NCBI RefSeq assembly: GCF_000020965.1
Contig: NC_011297.1
Span: 1,584,525 to 1,648,524 of the forward strand
Length of the DNA: 64,000 bases
Reading direction: 5' to 3'
From: Dictyoglomus thermophilum H-6-12
GTDB lineage: Bacteria > Dictyoglomota > Dictyoglomia > Dictyoglomales > Dictyoglomaceae
The position numbers and the translations under genes were made by a program. The stretch's first letter is position 1. Each line of letters opens with the position of its first letter. Below the pieces are notes generated by a model that was not told the origin of the DNA, did not search any database, and saw only the letters and a program-made list of their open reading frames with translations. Positions 51,654 through 59,933 of the stretch are shown piece after piece.

Positions 51654-53645
51654 TTAATCTTTATTATCCCTCTTAATTATCGTATCTGAAGATGTTATGC
51701 TCTTCTTATCATAAGGATAGAGAGGATATCCTCTCTTCAAATCTTCTAAGAGTTCTTCTGGTGTTTGATATCTAAACTCAGGAAATCTAGCTGTCATTTT
51801 TTCAATAATCTTTGCTATCCCCTCTGGAACCTCAGGATTTATAGCTCTAACATCGGGAAGATCTTCTTGATATCTCTTCAGCATAAGAGAGATTGTATCC
51901 TCATCTGAATATGGAAGAATACCCGTTAACATCTCATAGAAGACAATACCAAGAGAGAAAATATCTGATCTTATATCTACTTTTTTACCTTCCAATTGCT
52001 CTGGAGAAGCATATTGAGGTGTACCCATAAACATTCCTGTCTGAGTTAATGTGGCAAGGCCTCCAACCCTTGCTATTCCAAAGTCCATAAGCTTTACTTT
52101 ACCATCAGTAGTAATCATAATATTTTGAGGCTTTATGTCTCTATGTACTATGTTTTTAGAATTAGCATAAGAAAGAGCTTCGGCTACCTTTTTAACAATC
52201 TCAACAGCCATATTAATAGGAATTCTCTTTTTCTCCTCTATAATCTTCTTAAGATCCTTTCCATTTACAAACTCCATAACCATAAATACATAATCATCTT
52301 CCTTACCATGGTCTAAAACTTTCACAATATAAGGATGATCAAGATTCTTGCAAGTTTCTATTTCTCGATAAAATCTTTCCAGTACTTCTTTATCAGAAGC
52401 ATATTGAGGATGAAGTATTTTAATAGCAACTTCTTTATTAGTCTTCTTATCAAGAGCAAGATAAACAGAAGCCATTCCCCCTGATCCAAGCCTTTTAAGT
52501 ACTTTGTATCTTCTCTTTATAACCGTACCCTCCAACCTTTCTTTGGGTATAAAGTTCAAGTAAATTAAATTTCCTAAAAATGAAAAAACAAATCCTACAG
52601 AGGGTGAAACTAAAGGAAGTAAAACCCTATTTATAAAAGCTTGATATGAGAACATAAAATACAAAAAGATAAATAAGAAAGTTAGGAATAAATTTAATAT
52701 GATTCTCCTTCCAAATAAAACTCCAGGTAGAAATATTGAAAGAAAATTTATTATCAAAACAAACGGTGGAAATATATTAGTAAAAAAGTCCCGCATAAAT
52801 AAATTATCAATTATGTTAGCATGAATTTCTACACCTGGCATGTAAGAGTAATTTATTCCAAGTTTTGAAGAAAATCCAGAAAAGGGATGTAAAAAAAGAT
52901 CTTTCAAGGCAGGACTTACAGCTCCAACCAAAACTATCTTGTCTCTAAAAGTATTCTTTGGAAAATTACCTCTCAATACATTGACATAAGAATAGACCCT
53001 GTAAGTTCCTTCTCCTCCTCTAAAATTAATATAAAAATCCGAAGGAAGGGTTAGAGTAAGGGAGGAAAAATCCTTTTTACTTATGAATTTGTAAGCCACA
53101 AGGGCAAGAGAATAATATTTTACAGATCCAGAATTTTCATAGATTCTAACTCTTCTTACCTTGTTATCTTCATCAATATACAAGTTACTATAACCACTTC
53201 CAAGAGCAGAGTTTTTCAAAATCTCAACAGGTTCTCGTAAGGAAACTACATTAATTTTTAATCTTTTATCAAAATAAGTCTGAAGATATCCTGAAAGAAC
53301 CACATTACCTGCAGATTTTATCTTTTCTGCCAAAATCGCATCAAAAGGAGTAGCTGTATCAAAAAGAACATCAAAAACAATAATCTTAGGCTTCTCTTTT
53401 CTCAATACATCAATAAGCTTAGCATGGATATCTCTTCTCCAAGGCCAATTACCGAGCTCTAAAATGGAGTCGTCATCTATACCAATAATTACTATATCCT
53501 TATAAGGATTAATTTCTCCCCTTAGATGAAACCTGAGATCTACTGTTTGCTTCTCCCATACCTTGAAAAAATTAAGATTAGACAGGATAAGAAGCAATAT
53601 AAAAAAGCCAAAAAGTAATCCAAACTTTATCAATATTCTTCTCAT
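51654..53645 (-). CDS. CHASE2 domain Ser/Thr protein kinase
   Basis: A 663-residue membrane kinase. Helix at about 5-22; CHASE2 sensor outside the membrane (about 25-290; VVIIGIDDDSILELGNWPWRRDIHAKLID, VFDVLFDTATPFDAILAEKIK); three helices (about 295-365); then a C-terminal Hanks-type kinase (about 382-640) with GSGGMASVYLA, the VAIK lysine, HRDIKPQNIM, DFGIAR and GTPQYASPEQ, so it should be active. CHASE2 fused to a kinase with this order puts sensing outside and phosphorylation inside. TTAGGGGAT precedes the ATG. The likely partner is the convergent FHA protein. The extracellular signal is unknown. Confidence 0.92.
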   Translation of the reverse strand: MRRILIKFGLLFGFFILLLILSNLNFFKVWEKQTVDLRFHLRGEINPYKDIVIIGIDDDSILELGNWPWRRDIHAKLIDVLRKEKPKIIVFDVLFDTATPFDAILAEKIKSAGNVVLSGYLQTYFDKRLKINVVSLREPVEILKNSALGSGYSNLYIDEDNKVRRVRIYENSGSVKYYSLALVAYKFISKKDFSSLTLTLPSDFYINFRGGEGTYRVYSYVNVLRGNFPKNTFRDKIVLVGAVSPALKDLFLHPFSGFSSKLGINYSYMPGVEIHANIIDNLFMRDFFTNIFPPFVLIINFLSIFLPGVLFGRRIILNLFLTFLFIFLYFMFSYQAFINRVLLPLVSPSVGFVFSFLGNLIYLNFIPKERLEGTVIKRRYKVLKRLGSGGMASVYLALDKKTNKEVAIKILHPQYASDKEVLERFYREIETCKNLDHPYIVKVLDHGKEDDYVFMVMEFVNGKDLKKIIEEKKRIPINMAVEIVKKVAEALSYANSKNIVHRDIKPQNIMITTDGKVKLMDFGIARVGGLATLTQTGMFMGTPQYASPEQLEGKKVDIRSDIFSLGIVFYEMLTGILPYSDEDTISLMLKRYQEDLPDVRAINPEVPEGIAKIIEKMTARFPEFRYQTPEELLEDLKRGYPLYPYDKKSITSSDTIIKRDNKD

Positions 53646-53673
53646 ATCCCCTAAACCATTTTACTATAAAATC

Positions 53674-54603
53674 CTATATTAATAAAGCCATTATTGCCTT
53701 TTGCACATGAAGCCTATTTTCAGCCTCATCAAAAACTACCGAGTTAGGTCCATCCATCACCTCGTCCGTAATTTCTTCACCTCTATGAGCAGGAAGACAA
53801 TGCATAACAATAGCATCTTCTTTAGCTAAAGAAAGTAATTCTTTATTAAGCTGATATGGAGGCAAAACCCTTCTTCTTATTTCCTTCTCATCTTCCTGCC
53901 CCATGCTTACCCATACATCGGTATAAAGTACATCAGCATCTTTTACTGCCTCTTTAGGATCCTCTATAATCTCAATACTTCCTCCATACCTTTTAGCAAG
54001 AACTAAAGCTTCTTCTAATACCTTCTTAGGAGGCATAAACTCCTTAGGAGAAGAACAAACCACATTCATTCCAAGCATTACTCCTGCAAGAATTAGTGAG
54101 TTAGCCACATTATTACCATCCCCAAGATATACTACTTTTAACTTTTTAAAGCCCTTCTTCTCAATAATAGTAAAATAATCTGCTATAACCTGACATGGAT
54201 GTTCCAAATCAGAAAGGCCATTTATCACAGGAATACGTGAATACTGAGCAAGTTCCACGAGAGTATCATGAGAATAAACCCTCGCCATTATACCATCCAC
54301 ATATCTTTCCAACACTCTTGCTGTATCTGCTATAGTTTCTCCTCTTTTTAGTTGCATCTCTTGAGCATTCAAATACAAAGGATAACCTCCTAATTGATGC
54401 ACGCCAACCTCAAAAGAAATTCTTGTTCTAGTAGAAGGCTTTTCAAAGAATAAAGCCACTGTTTTACCTTTCAAATAATCATGTATTCGCTTACCAGCAT
54501 AATATTCTAATTTTAAATTCTTAGCCAAATGGAATATTTGTTCTATCTCTTCTCTAGAAAGATCAAGAATAGAAAGTAAATCCCTTCCCTTAAGATCACC
54601 CAT
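53674..54603 (-). CDS. argF: Ornithine carbamoyltransferase
   Basis: A 309-residue OTCase that makes citrulline from ornithine and carbamoyl phosphate. The carbamoyl phosphate loop FEKPSTRTRISFEVG (about 53-67), the ornithine loop MHCLPAHRGEEI and the FDEAENRLHVQKAIMA end are present; SMG in DVWVSMGQE supports ornithine over aspartate. It is transcribed apart from the main arg operon, on the same strand, beyond the kinase gene. GGGAGG precedes the ATG. Confidence 0.96.
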   Translation of the reverse strand: MGDLKGRDLLSILDLSREEIEQIFHLAKNLKLEYYAGKRIHDYLKGKTVALFFEKPSTRTRISFEVGVHQLGGYPLYLNAQEMQLKRGETIADTARVLERYVDGIMARVYSHDTLVELAQYSRIPVINGLSDLEHPCQVIADYFTIIEKKGFKKLKVVYLGDGNNVANSLILAGVMLGMNVVCSSPKEFMPPKKVLEEALVLAKRYGGSIEIIEDPKEAVKDADVLYTDVWVSMGQEDEKEIRRRVLPPYQLNKELLSLAKEDAIVMHCLPAHRGEEITDEVMDGPNSVVFDEAENRLHVQKAIMALLI

Positions 54604-54640
54604 TAATTTTTCCTCCCTAATATAAGTTTTATTAGCACCT

Positions 54641-54646
54641 ATTATA
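54641..54646 (-). promoter_or_regulatory. -10 box of argF
   Basis: Minus-strand TATAAT about 38 nt before the argF ATG, with GGGAGG in between. No convincing -35 and no clear ARG box close by. Confidence 0.4.
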
Positions 54647-54676
54647 CTAATATTACTTACCTTATACCTTAAAATT

Positions 54677-54685
54677 TGGTATTAT
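54677..54685 (+). promoter_or_regulatory. Extended -10 promoter of the MFS gene at 54693 (probable leaderless start)
   Basis: TGG-TATTAT ends 7 nt before the ATG, with no ribosome site. An inverted repeat ATACC-N9-GGTAT (about 54664-54682) covers it. Confidence 0.5.
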
Positions 54686-54692
54686 ACAAGTT

Positions 54693-55955
54693 ATGAGTCT
54701 TAAAGAGAGAGATTATCGATGGAATTTTATAGTAAACAGTATAGATAACGCATTCTTTAATTTAGGAATGACCTTTGGGTCTATACAGACCTTACTTCCC
54801 CTTTTTGCAAAAAACTTAGGTGCAGGAAACCTCGAGATAGGGCTGATCCCCGCTATAGCCAATTTGGGATGGGCTATACCTGCCATAATAGGCGCAAAAT
54901 ATTCTGAAAAATACAAAATAAAACTACACTTAGTACTCAAAGTAACCATGGGAGAAAGACTACCTTATCTTTTCATGGCTCTTATAGCTTTTTTTATCGC
55001 TCCCCATAATCCTCACCTTGCCCTTTATTTATCTCTTTTTATGTTAGGAATTGCTACCTTCTCTATGGGATTTCTTGGCCCTCCTTGGATGAGTATGATA
55101 GGAAAGGTAATAGAGCCCTCCAAAAGAGGATTATTCTTCGCTATGGGAAATGGGCTTGGAGCAATAATGGGAGTTGGAGGGGCCGGTATAGCAAGGATTA
55201 TACTTGCAAAATATTCTTTCCCCTACAACTTTGGATATTCTTTTTTGTGTGCAAGCATTGCTCTTCTTATCTCTTTTATATTTCTTGCTCTAACTCGGGA
55301 ATATCCTGATGACACAGAAAATTCAGATGTACCATTAATAGAGTACATTAAAAGTATAAAAATCGTATTTAAGTATGAAAACTTTAAAAACTATGTCATC
55401 GCAAGAATTTTAAATGCATTCTCTGCCTCTTTTATAAGTTTTGTGGTAGTATTTGCATCTAAAAATTTCTCCATACCTGATAAAGTTGGCGCAGATTTTA
55501 CTGCAATACTTCTTATATCTCAGGCAATATCATCCTTTATTTTAGGTCCCCTTGGAGATAAATATGGACACAAACTTCCTCTAACCCTAGGAAAGATTTT
55601 TATTCTCTTAAGCATTATTACCCTCCTCTTGGCAAAAAATATATTTAATATTTATCTTGCATTCATCTTAATTGGTTTTATAAACAGTGCTTTTTGGGTT
55701 GGTGATTCTGCTATGGTTCTTGAGATTTCACCCCCTCAACACAAAGAACTTTATATTGGAGCCTTAAGTTTAATTCTTTCTCCCTTCTCTTTTATAGCTC
55801 CAATTCTTGCAGGTAAGATCGCAGATATAAAAGGTTTTAAGTTCCTATTTATCACATGCCTTTTAATAAGTATAATAAACCTTGTATTCTTTATATATGG
55901 AGTTAAGGATCCAAGAAAAGATGCTCAAAGTACTAATAACATTAATAACAATTAG
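54693..55955 (+). CDS. Major facilitator superfamily transporter
   Basis: A 420-residue polytopic protein with about 12 helices and MFS loops (MIGKVIEPSKRGLFFAMGNGLGA, LGDKYGHKLPLTLGKI). It resembles the MFS gene at 25965 in length and in lacking a ribosome site. The first helix begins near residue 18 (DNAFFNLGMTFGSIQTLLPLF). Its 3' end overlaps the AEC permease start by 35 nt, so three membrane protein genes form one unit. The substrate is unknown. Confidence 0.8.
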   Translation: MSLKERDYRWNFIVNSIDNAFFNLGMTFGSIQTLLPLFAKNLGAGNLEIGLIPAIANLGWAIPAIIGAKYSEKYKIKLHLVLKVTMGERLPYLFMALIAFFIAPHNPHLALYLSLFMLGIATFSMGFLGPPWMSMIGKVIEPSKRGLFFAMGNGLGAIMGVGGAGIARIILAKYSFPYNFGYSFLCASIALLISFIFLALTREYPDDTENSDVPLIEYIKSIKIVFKYENFKNYVIARILNAFSASFISFVVVFASKNFSIPDKVGADFTAILLISQAISSFILGPLGDKYGHKLPLTLGKIFILLSIITLLLAKNIFNIYLAFILIGFINSAFWVGDSAMVLEISPPQHKELYIGALSLILSPFSFIAPILAGKIADIKGFKFLFITCLLISIINLVFFIYGVKDPRKDAQSTNNINNN

Positions 55956-56826
55956 CCTTTTAGGATACTTAGGGAAAAAATATCTTTTTAAAGAAGAAGA
56001 TAAAGAAGTTATATCAAAATTTGTATATAATTTTTCTCTTCCTGCTTTAGTCTTTTACTCTATTTACACAAGCCCTCCACAGATAAGCTCATTTAAGGTT
56101 GTAATCACTGAGTGGATAACAAGCTTTTTAATAGGTGCTATCTCTATTCTCCTTGGTTTTATACTTAAACTGAATAAGAGAACTATTGCAAGCCTGTTTC
56201 TTGTAAGTGTGGGAGGAAATGTTACCTTTATGGGCTATCCAATAATGGAAAGACTATTTGGAAATCAAGGATTAACCCTTGCTATCCTTTTTGATCAATT
56301 AGGAATGATTATATTCATATACACCGTTGGAATCTTAGTAATTAATTTACTTGTTAGCTCTGAAGATGGTACAAAAGGAAGTATGGGGCTTTGGAAAATA
56401 TTACAAAACCCTCCACTGTGGGCCTTATTAGCAGGCTTCCTTTTTCAGAAGATTAATATTCCTGACTTTATATTAGACAGTTTTTCGATTCTTGGAAGAG
56501 CCACAACCCCACTTATGATGTTTCTTCTTGGTCTATCTCTATCAAAGCCTTACAAGGATAATAGGTCTATCATAGGAGTATCCCTTGGAATACTCCTAAA
56601 ATTAATTTTATTTCCTCTCTTTTCTTTATTTATTGCAAAATTCCTAAATCTTAGTGGTATTCCTCTAAAAGTTACTGTTCTTGAGTCCGCCATGCCTTCT
56701 ATGCTTACAGCCCTTGTTCTCGCTATCCAATTTAATCTGGACTACGTATTTGCATCTCAGACAATTACGTATTCTACTCTGTTTTCACTGATCACCTTAA
56801 ATTTATGGATAGGGGTGATAAAATGA
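55921..56826 (+). CDS. AEC (auxin efflux carrier) family permease
   Basis: About 301 residues with some ten hydrophobic segments. KFVYNFSLPALVFYSIY is the conserved first-half AEC motif and VLESAMPSMLTALVLAIQFNLD the second-half one. I choose the ATG at 55921 (MLKVLITLITISLLGYLGKKY), which has AAGGA about 10 nt upstream and begins a typical first helix; an earlier ATG at 55882 adds 13 residues deep in the MFS gene. The stop overlaps the next start as ATGA. It is a paralogue of the gene at 5196. Confidence 0.78.
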   Translation: MLKVLITLITISLLGYLGKKYLFKEEDKEVISKFVYNFSLPALVFYSIYTSPPQISSFKVVITEWITSFLIGAISILLGFILKLNKRTIASLFLVSVGGNVTFMGYPIMERLFGNQGLTLAILFDQLGMIIFIYTVGILVINLLVSSEDGTKGSMGLWKILQNPPLWALLAGFLFQKINIPDFILDSFSILGRATTPLMMFLLGLSLSKPYKDNRSIIGVSLGILLKLILFPLFSLFIAKFLNLSGIPLKVTVLESAMPSMLTALVLAIQFNLDYVFASQTITYSTLFSLITLNLWIGVIK

Positions 56827-58118
56827 TAGCTCTGCTTAAGGTCAGTATAATTCTTGGAATCATTGTAGTCTTGCTCTCCAAAAATTTTCCCCTTTCATGG
56901 GCTCTGCTTGGTGGAAGCCTTATCATGGGAATTAGCTTTGGCATTCCTTTCCGTATGATAATGAAAGGCTTCTGGGAAGGTTTATCAAGCTGGGAAACTA
57001 TTAAGCTTGTTCTTATCTTATATTTTATTGCCCTCTTTGAAAACATTTTAAGAGAAAAAAATTTACTACAAAAAATGGTTCTCTCGCTCAAAAAACTCAT
57101 CAAAGATACAAGAGTTAGATTAATCTCCATGCCTATAATTATGGGACTCCTTCCATCTGTAGGAGGAGCTTTATTCTCCGCCCCCCTTCTTGATGAAATC
57201 TCAAAAGAGGACAATATAGATCCAGAGAGGAAGAGTTATATAAATTACTGGTTAAGGCATATTTGGGAGCCTTTCTTACCCATATATCCAGGAATAATAT
57301 TAGTGTCTATATTAACAGAAAAACCATTGAACTTTTTTGTTAGGGAAGCTTTACCTTATGGCCTTGCAACCCTTGCCATTGGCTTGTTTTTTGCCTTTTA
57401 TAAAGCCAATCTCGAGAAAGCTAATCTTAGCCAAGAAAGTCAAAATATCGGACAAAATGAAGATTCTCAAGAAAATTTAGAAAATCCCCAGGAGACAAAT
57501 GAAACAGAAACCTCTATTGAAGAAATTGAAATCACTAATCCTCTTTCTACTTTTATACTCTCCTTTCTCCCTATAATTTCCTTACTGTTTCTTGTAATTT
57601 TCTTCCACTTTGATCTCCTATATACCCTTATAGGCATAAACATTGTTTTATTCTTTATACTAAAATTTGATTTCAACAAAATGAAAGAGACACTTATTCA
57701 TTCCATAAACCTACAAAATTTAATTTTGATTATTGGAGTAATGATATTTAAAAGAATGCTTGAAATAACTGGTGCAGTATCAGACATTGCTTATTCTCTC
57801 AATTACTCCTTCATACCCACATATATAATCTTTTTCCTACTTCCCCTAATCATAGGAATCTTTACAGGAGTAACTTCTGCTACTATCGGAATAACAATTC
57901 CCATACTCCTAAAAATGCTTCCTTATCAAAATCCCTCCAAATATCTTGTTCTTGCCTTTGCCAGCGCTTTCTTAGGTATAATGGTGTCTCCCCTTCATTT
58001 ATGTCTTGTATTAACTAAAGAATATTTCAAACCCGATTGGAAGAAACTTTATAACTATGTTGTAAAGAGTGGAATTTTACTTGCCATATTTATACTTCTT
58101 AAGTTTTTCTTAACCTAA
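56823..58118 (+). CDS. DUF401 family membrane protein
   Basis: About 431 residues with roughly ten membrane helices, matching the DUF401 family (LPSVGGALFSAPLLDEI, WLRHIWEPFLPIYPGIILVSILTEKP, GVTSATIGITIPILLKML, SPLHLCLVLTKEYF). An acidic, Gln/Asn/Glu-rich cytoplasmic loop (about 205-240) separates the halves. The family looks transporter-like but has no established substrate. The ATG at 56823 overlaps the AEC stop, with GGGGTGA just upstream. AT-rich inverted repeats follow the stop, but no standard terminator. Confidence 0.8.
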   Translation: MIALLKVSIILGIIVVLLSKNFPLSWALLGGSLIMGISFGIPFRMIMKGFWEGLSSWETIKLVLILYFIALFENILREKNLLQKMVLSLKKLIKDTRVRLISMPIIMGLLPSVGGALFSAPLLDEISKEDNIDPERKSYINYWLRHIWEPFLPIYPGIILVSILTEKPLNFFVREALPYGLATLAIGLFFAFYKANLEKANLSQESQNIGQNEDSQENLENPQETNETETSIEEIEITNPLSTFILSFLPIISLLFLVIFFHFDLLYTLIGINIVLFFILKFDFNKMKETLIHSINLQNLILIIGVMIFKRMLEITGAVSDIAYSLNYSFIPTYIIFFLLPLIIGIFTGVTSATIGITIPILLKMLPYQNPSKYLVLAFASAFLGIMVSPLHLCLVLTKEYFKPDWKKLYNYVVKSGILLAIFILLKFFLT

Positions 58119-58202
58119 AGTTAGAAAAGTTTAAGAAAAATTCAAGAAGTTATGTGTTAAAATTAATCCTGATAAAAAACTTACAAAGAAGGGGGTACTC
58201 CA

Positions 58203-59717
58203 ATGAGGGATTTCAAAAAACTCCTACTTTTAACAATTCTAATTATTCTTTTTTCTTCTTTGATATTTGCCCAAGAAATAAAACCCATTGAAATCAAAAT
58301 CCTTCACATCAATGACTTTCATGGTAGATTACAACCCTATATAGTTAAGAGTATAAGTGAAAATATTCCTGTAAGCGGCGGAGCCTATCTCGCCTATCTT
58401 ATAAATGAGGAGAGATCTAAAAATCCTGATGGTACAATTCTTCTTTCCGCAGGAGACATGTTCCAAGGAACACCCATATCAAATATCTTTAAAGGTGAAC
58501 CAGTAATAAAGATGATGAACTACTTAAAATTTGACGCTATGACCATAGGAAACCATGAATTTGATTGGGGACAAGAACAACTCCAAGCCTGGATTAAAAG
58601 CTCAAACTTTCCTTATTTAGCAGCTAATATTCTCAAAGATAAAAATTATTTACCCAATGTGAAACCCTATATAATCCTTGAAAGAAAAGGTATTAAGATT
58701 GCAATCATAGGATTAACTACCCAAGAAACTGCATATATTGTAAAACCAGATTATGTAAAAGATCTCACCTTTGTAGAACCAGAAAAAGTTTTACCCAATT
58801 TAATAAAAGAAGTAAAAGATCAAGGAGCTCAACTTATAATTGTTCTTTCACACTTAGGATATGATGCAGACAAAAAATTAGCTGAAAATGTTCAAGGAAT
58901 AGATGTGATTGTTGGAGGCCACAGCCATACTGTAGTCACAAAACCTGTAATCGTAAGAGGAACCATCATAGTACAAGCAGGTTACAATGGAATATACCTT
59001 GGAGTGGTAGATCTTAAAATACAACCAGAAACAGGTATTGTTCTTGACTTCACAAAAGAAAATATTCTAAAAACCGTATTTGCAGGTCCTGAAAATAAGC
59101 AAGATCCAGAAGTAGCAAGCTTAATTGAAACTTACGCCAGCCAGCTAAAAGAAGAATTCTCCAAAGTAGTAGGAGAGACTCTGGTTGATCTTGTAAGAAA
59201 TTACAATGAGGAATCTAATGTAGGAAATGTAATATGCGATGCTATGCTTGAAGCAAGCAAAGCTCAAATAGCCTTTCAAAACAGCGGAGGAATAAGAATG
59301 GATATTCCAAAAGGAAAAATAACTATGGAACAAGTATACAGCATGTTACCCTTTGACAACGTTCTGGTAGAGATGGATCTCACTGGTAAAGATATACTGG
59401 ACCTACTAGAACAAAGTGCCACCTTAGAAAAAGGAATTTTACAAGTTGCAGGAATTAAAGTAAAATATGATATGAGAAGGCCAGTTGGATCAAGGGTGAT
59501 CGAAGTCTTTGTCAAGGATGAGCCTTTAGATCCTAACAAGGTTTACAGAGTAGTAACTAACGATTTCCTTGCAGCAGGAGGAGATAAATTTACAGCATTC
59601 ACTCGAGGCAAAAATGTAATCTATGGCGATATGTTAAGAGACGTCTTTGTAGAATACCTTAAAAAACACTCTCCTATAAGTCCTAAAGTTGAGGGAAGGA
59701 GTATAATAATTAAATAG
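58203..59717 (+). CDS. Secreted 5'-nucleotidase/2',3'-cyclic phosphodiesterase (UshA-like)
   Basis: A 504-residue exported metallophosphatase. Signal peptide at 1-24 (KLLLLTILIILFSSLIFAQ). The N-terminal calcineurin-like domain has HINDFHGRL, LLSAGDMFQGTP, TIGNHEFDWG and VIVGGHSHT, which bind two metals; the C-terminal domain (about 325-500; QNSGGIRMDIPKG, NDFLAAGGDKFTAF) binds the nucleoside. It probably degrades extracellular nucleotides for scavenging. AGAAGGGGG precedes the ATG. The next gene starts one nt after its stop. Confidence 0.92.
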   Translation: MRDFKKLLLLTILIILFSSLIFAQEIKPIEIKILHINDFHGRLQPYIVKSISENIPVSGGAYLAYLINEERSKNPDGTILLSAGDMFQGTPISNIFKGEPVIKMMNYLKFDAMTIGNHEFDWGQEQLQAWIKSSNFPYLAANILKDKNYLPNVKPYIILERKGIKIAIIGLTTQETAYIVKPDYVKDLTFVEPEKVLPNLIKEVKDQGAQLIIVLSHLGYDADKKLAENVQGIDVIVGGHSHTVVTKPVIVRGTIIVQAGYNGIYLGVVDLKIQPETGIVLDFTKENILKTVFAGPENKQDPEVASLIETYASQLKEEFSKVVGETLVDLVRNYNEESNVGNVICDAMLEASKAQIAFQNSGGIRMDIPKGKITMEQVYSMLPFDNVLVEMDLTGKDILDLLEQSATLEKGILQVAGIKVKYDMRRPVGSRVIEVFVKDEPLDPNKVYRVVTNDFLAAGGDKFTAFTRGKNVIYGDMLRDVFVEYLKKHSPISPKVEGRSIIIK

Positions 59718-59718
59718 A

Positions 59719-59931
59719 TTGAAAGAAAAAATAAAAGTTTTTGTCAACGGAGAAGAGATAGAAATATATCAGGGCATGCAAGTAAAGCATGCCCTGATTT
59801 CTTATGATTATGGCGTTTATAAAAAATGTCTGGAGGGTGAATACATAGTAATAAATGAGGATGGATTTGAAATAGGACTTGAGGGTGCATTAAATGAAAA
59901 TGCTAAAATATATACAAAAAGGAGGGAATAA
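59719..59931 (+). CDS. Small protein, possibly beta-grasp fold (70 aa)
   Basis: A 70-residue reading frame from TTG, with no clear ribosome site and only one nt after the nucleotidase stop, so coupling is likely. KVFVNGEEIEIYQGMQVKHALISYDYG resembles the first half of ubiquitin-like or ferredoxin-like beta-grasp domains, but the ferredoxin cysteines are absent. Its end overlaps the ribosome site of pyruvate kinase. A 12-bp perfect hairpin lies inside codons 17-27. I judge it a real gene with unknown role. Confidence 0.55.
   Translation: MKEKIKVFVNGEEIEIYQGMQVKHALISYDYGVYKKCLEGEYIVINEDGFEIGLEGALNENAKIYTKRRE
59768..59798 (+). repeat. Perfect 12-bp hairpin inside the small gene after the nucleotidase
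   Basis: ATCAGGGCATGC and GCATGCCCTGAT flank a 7-nt loop. It is unusually GC-rich for this DNA and is followed by ATTTCTTATG, a weak T stretch. It could attenuate transcription into pyruvate kinase or be an mRNA processing or protein-binding site. Confidence 0.65.
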
Positions 59932-59933
59932 AA

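Noticed and set aside
58105-58147. AT-rich inverted repeat after the DUF401 gene as a terminator
   Set aside because: The arms (TTTTTCTTAA and TTAAGAAAAA) contain almost no GC pairs and no T tract follows in the right place.
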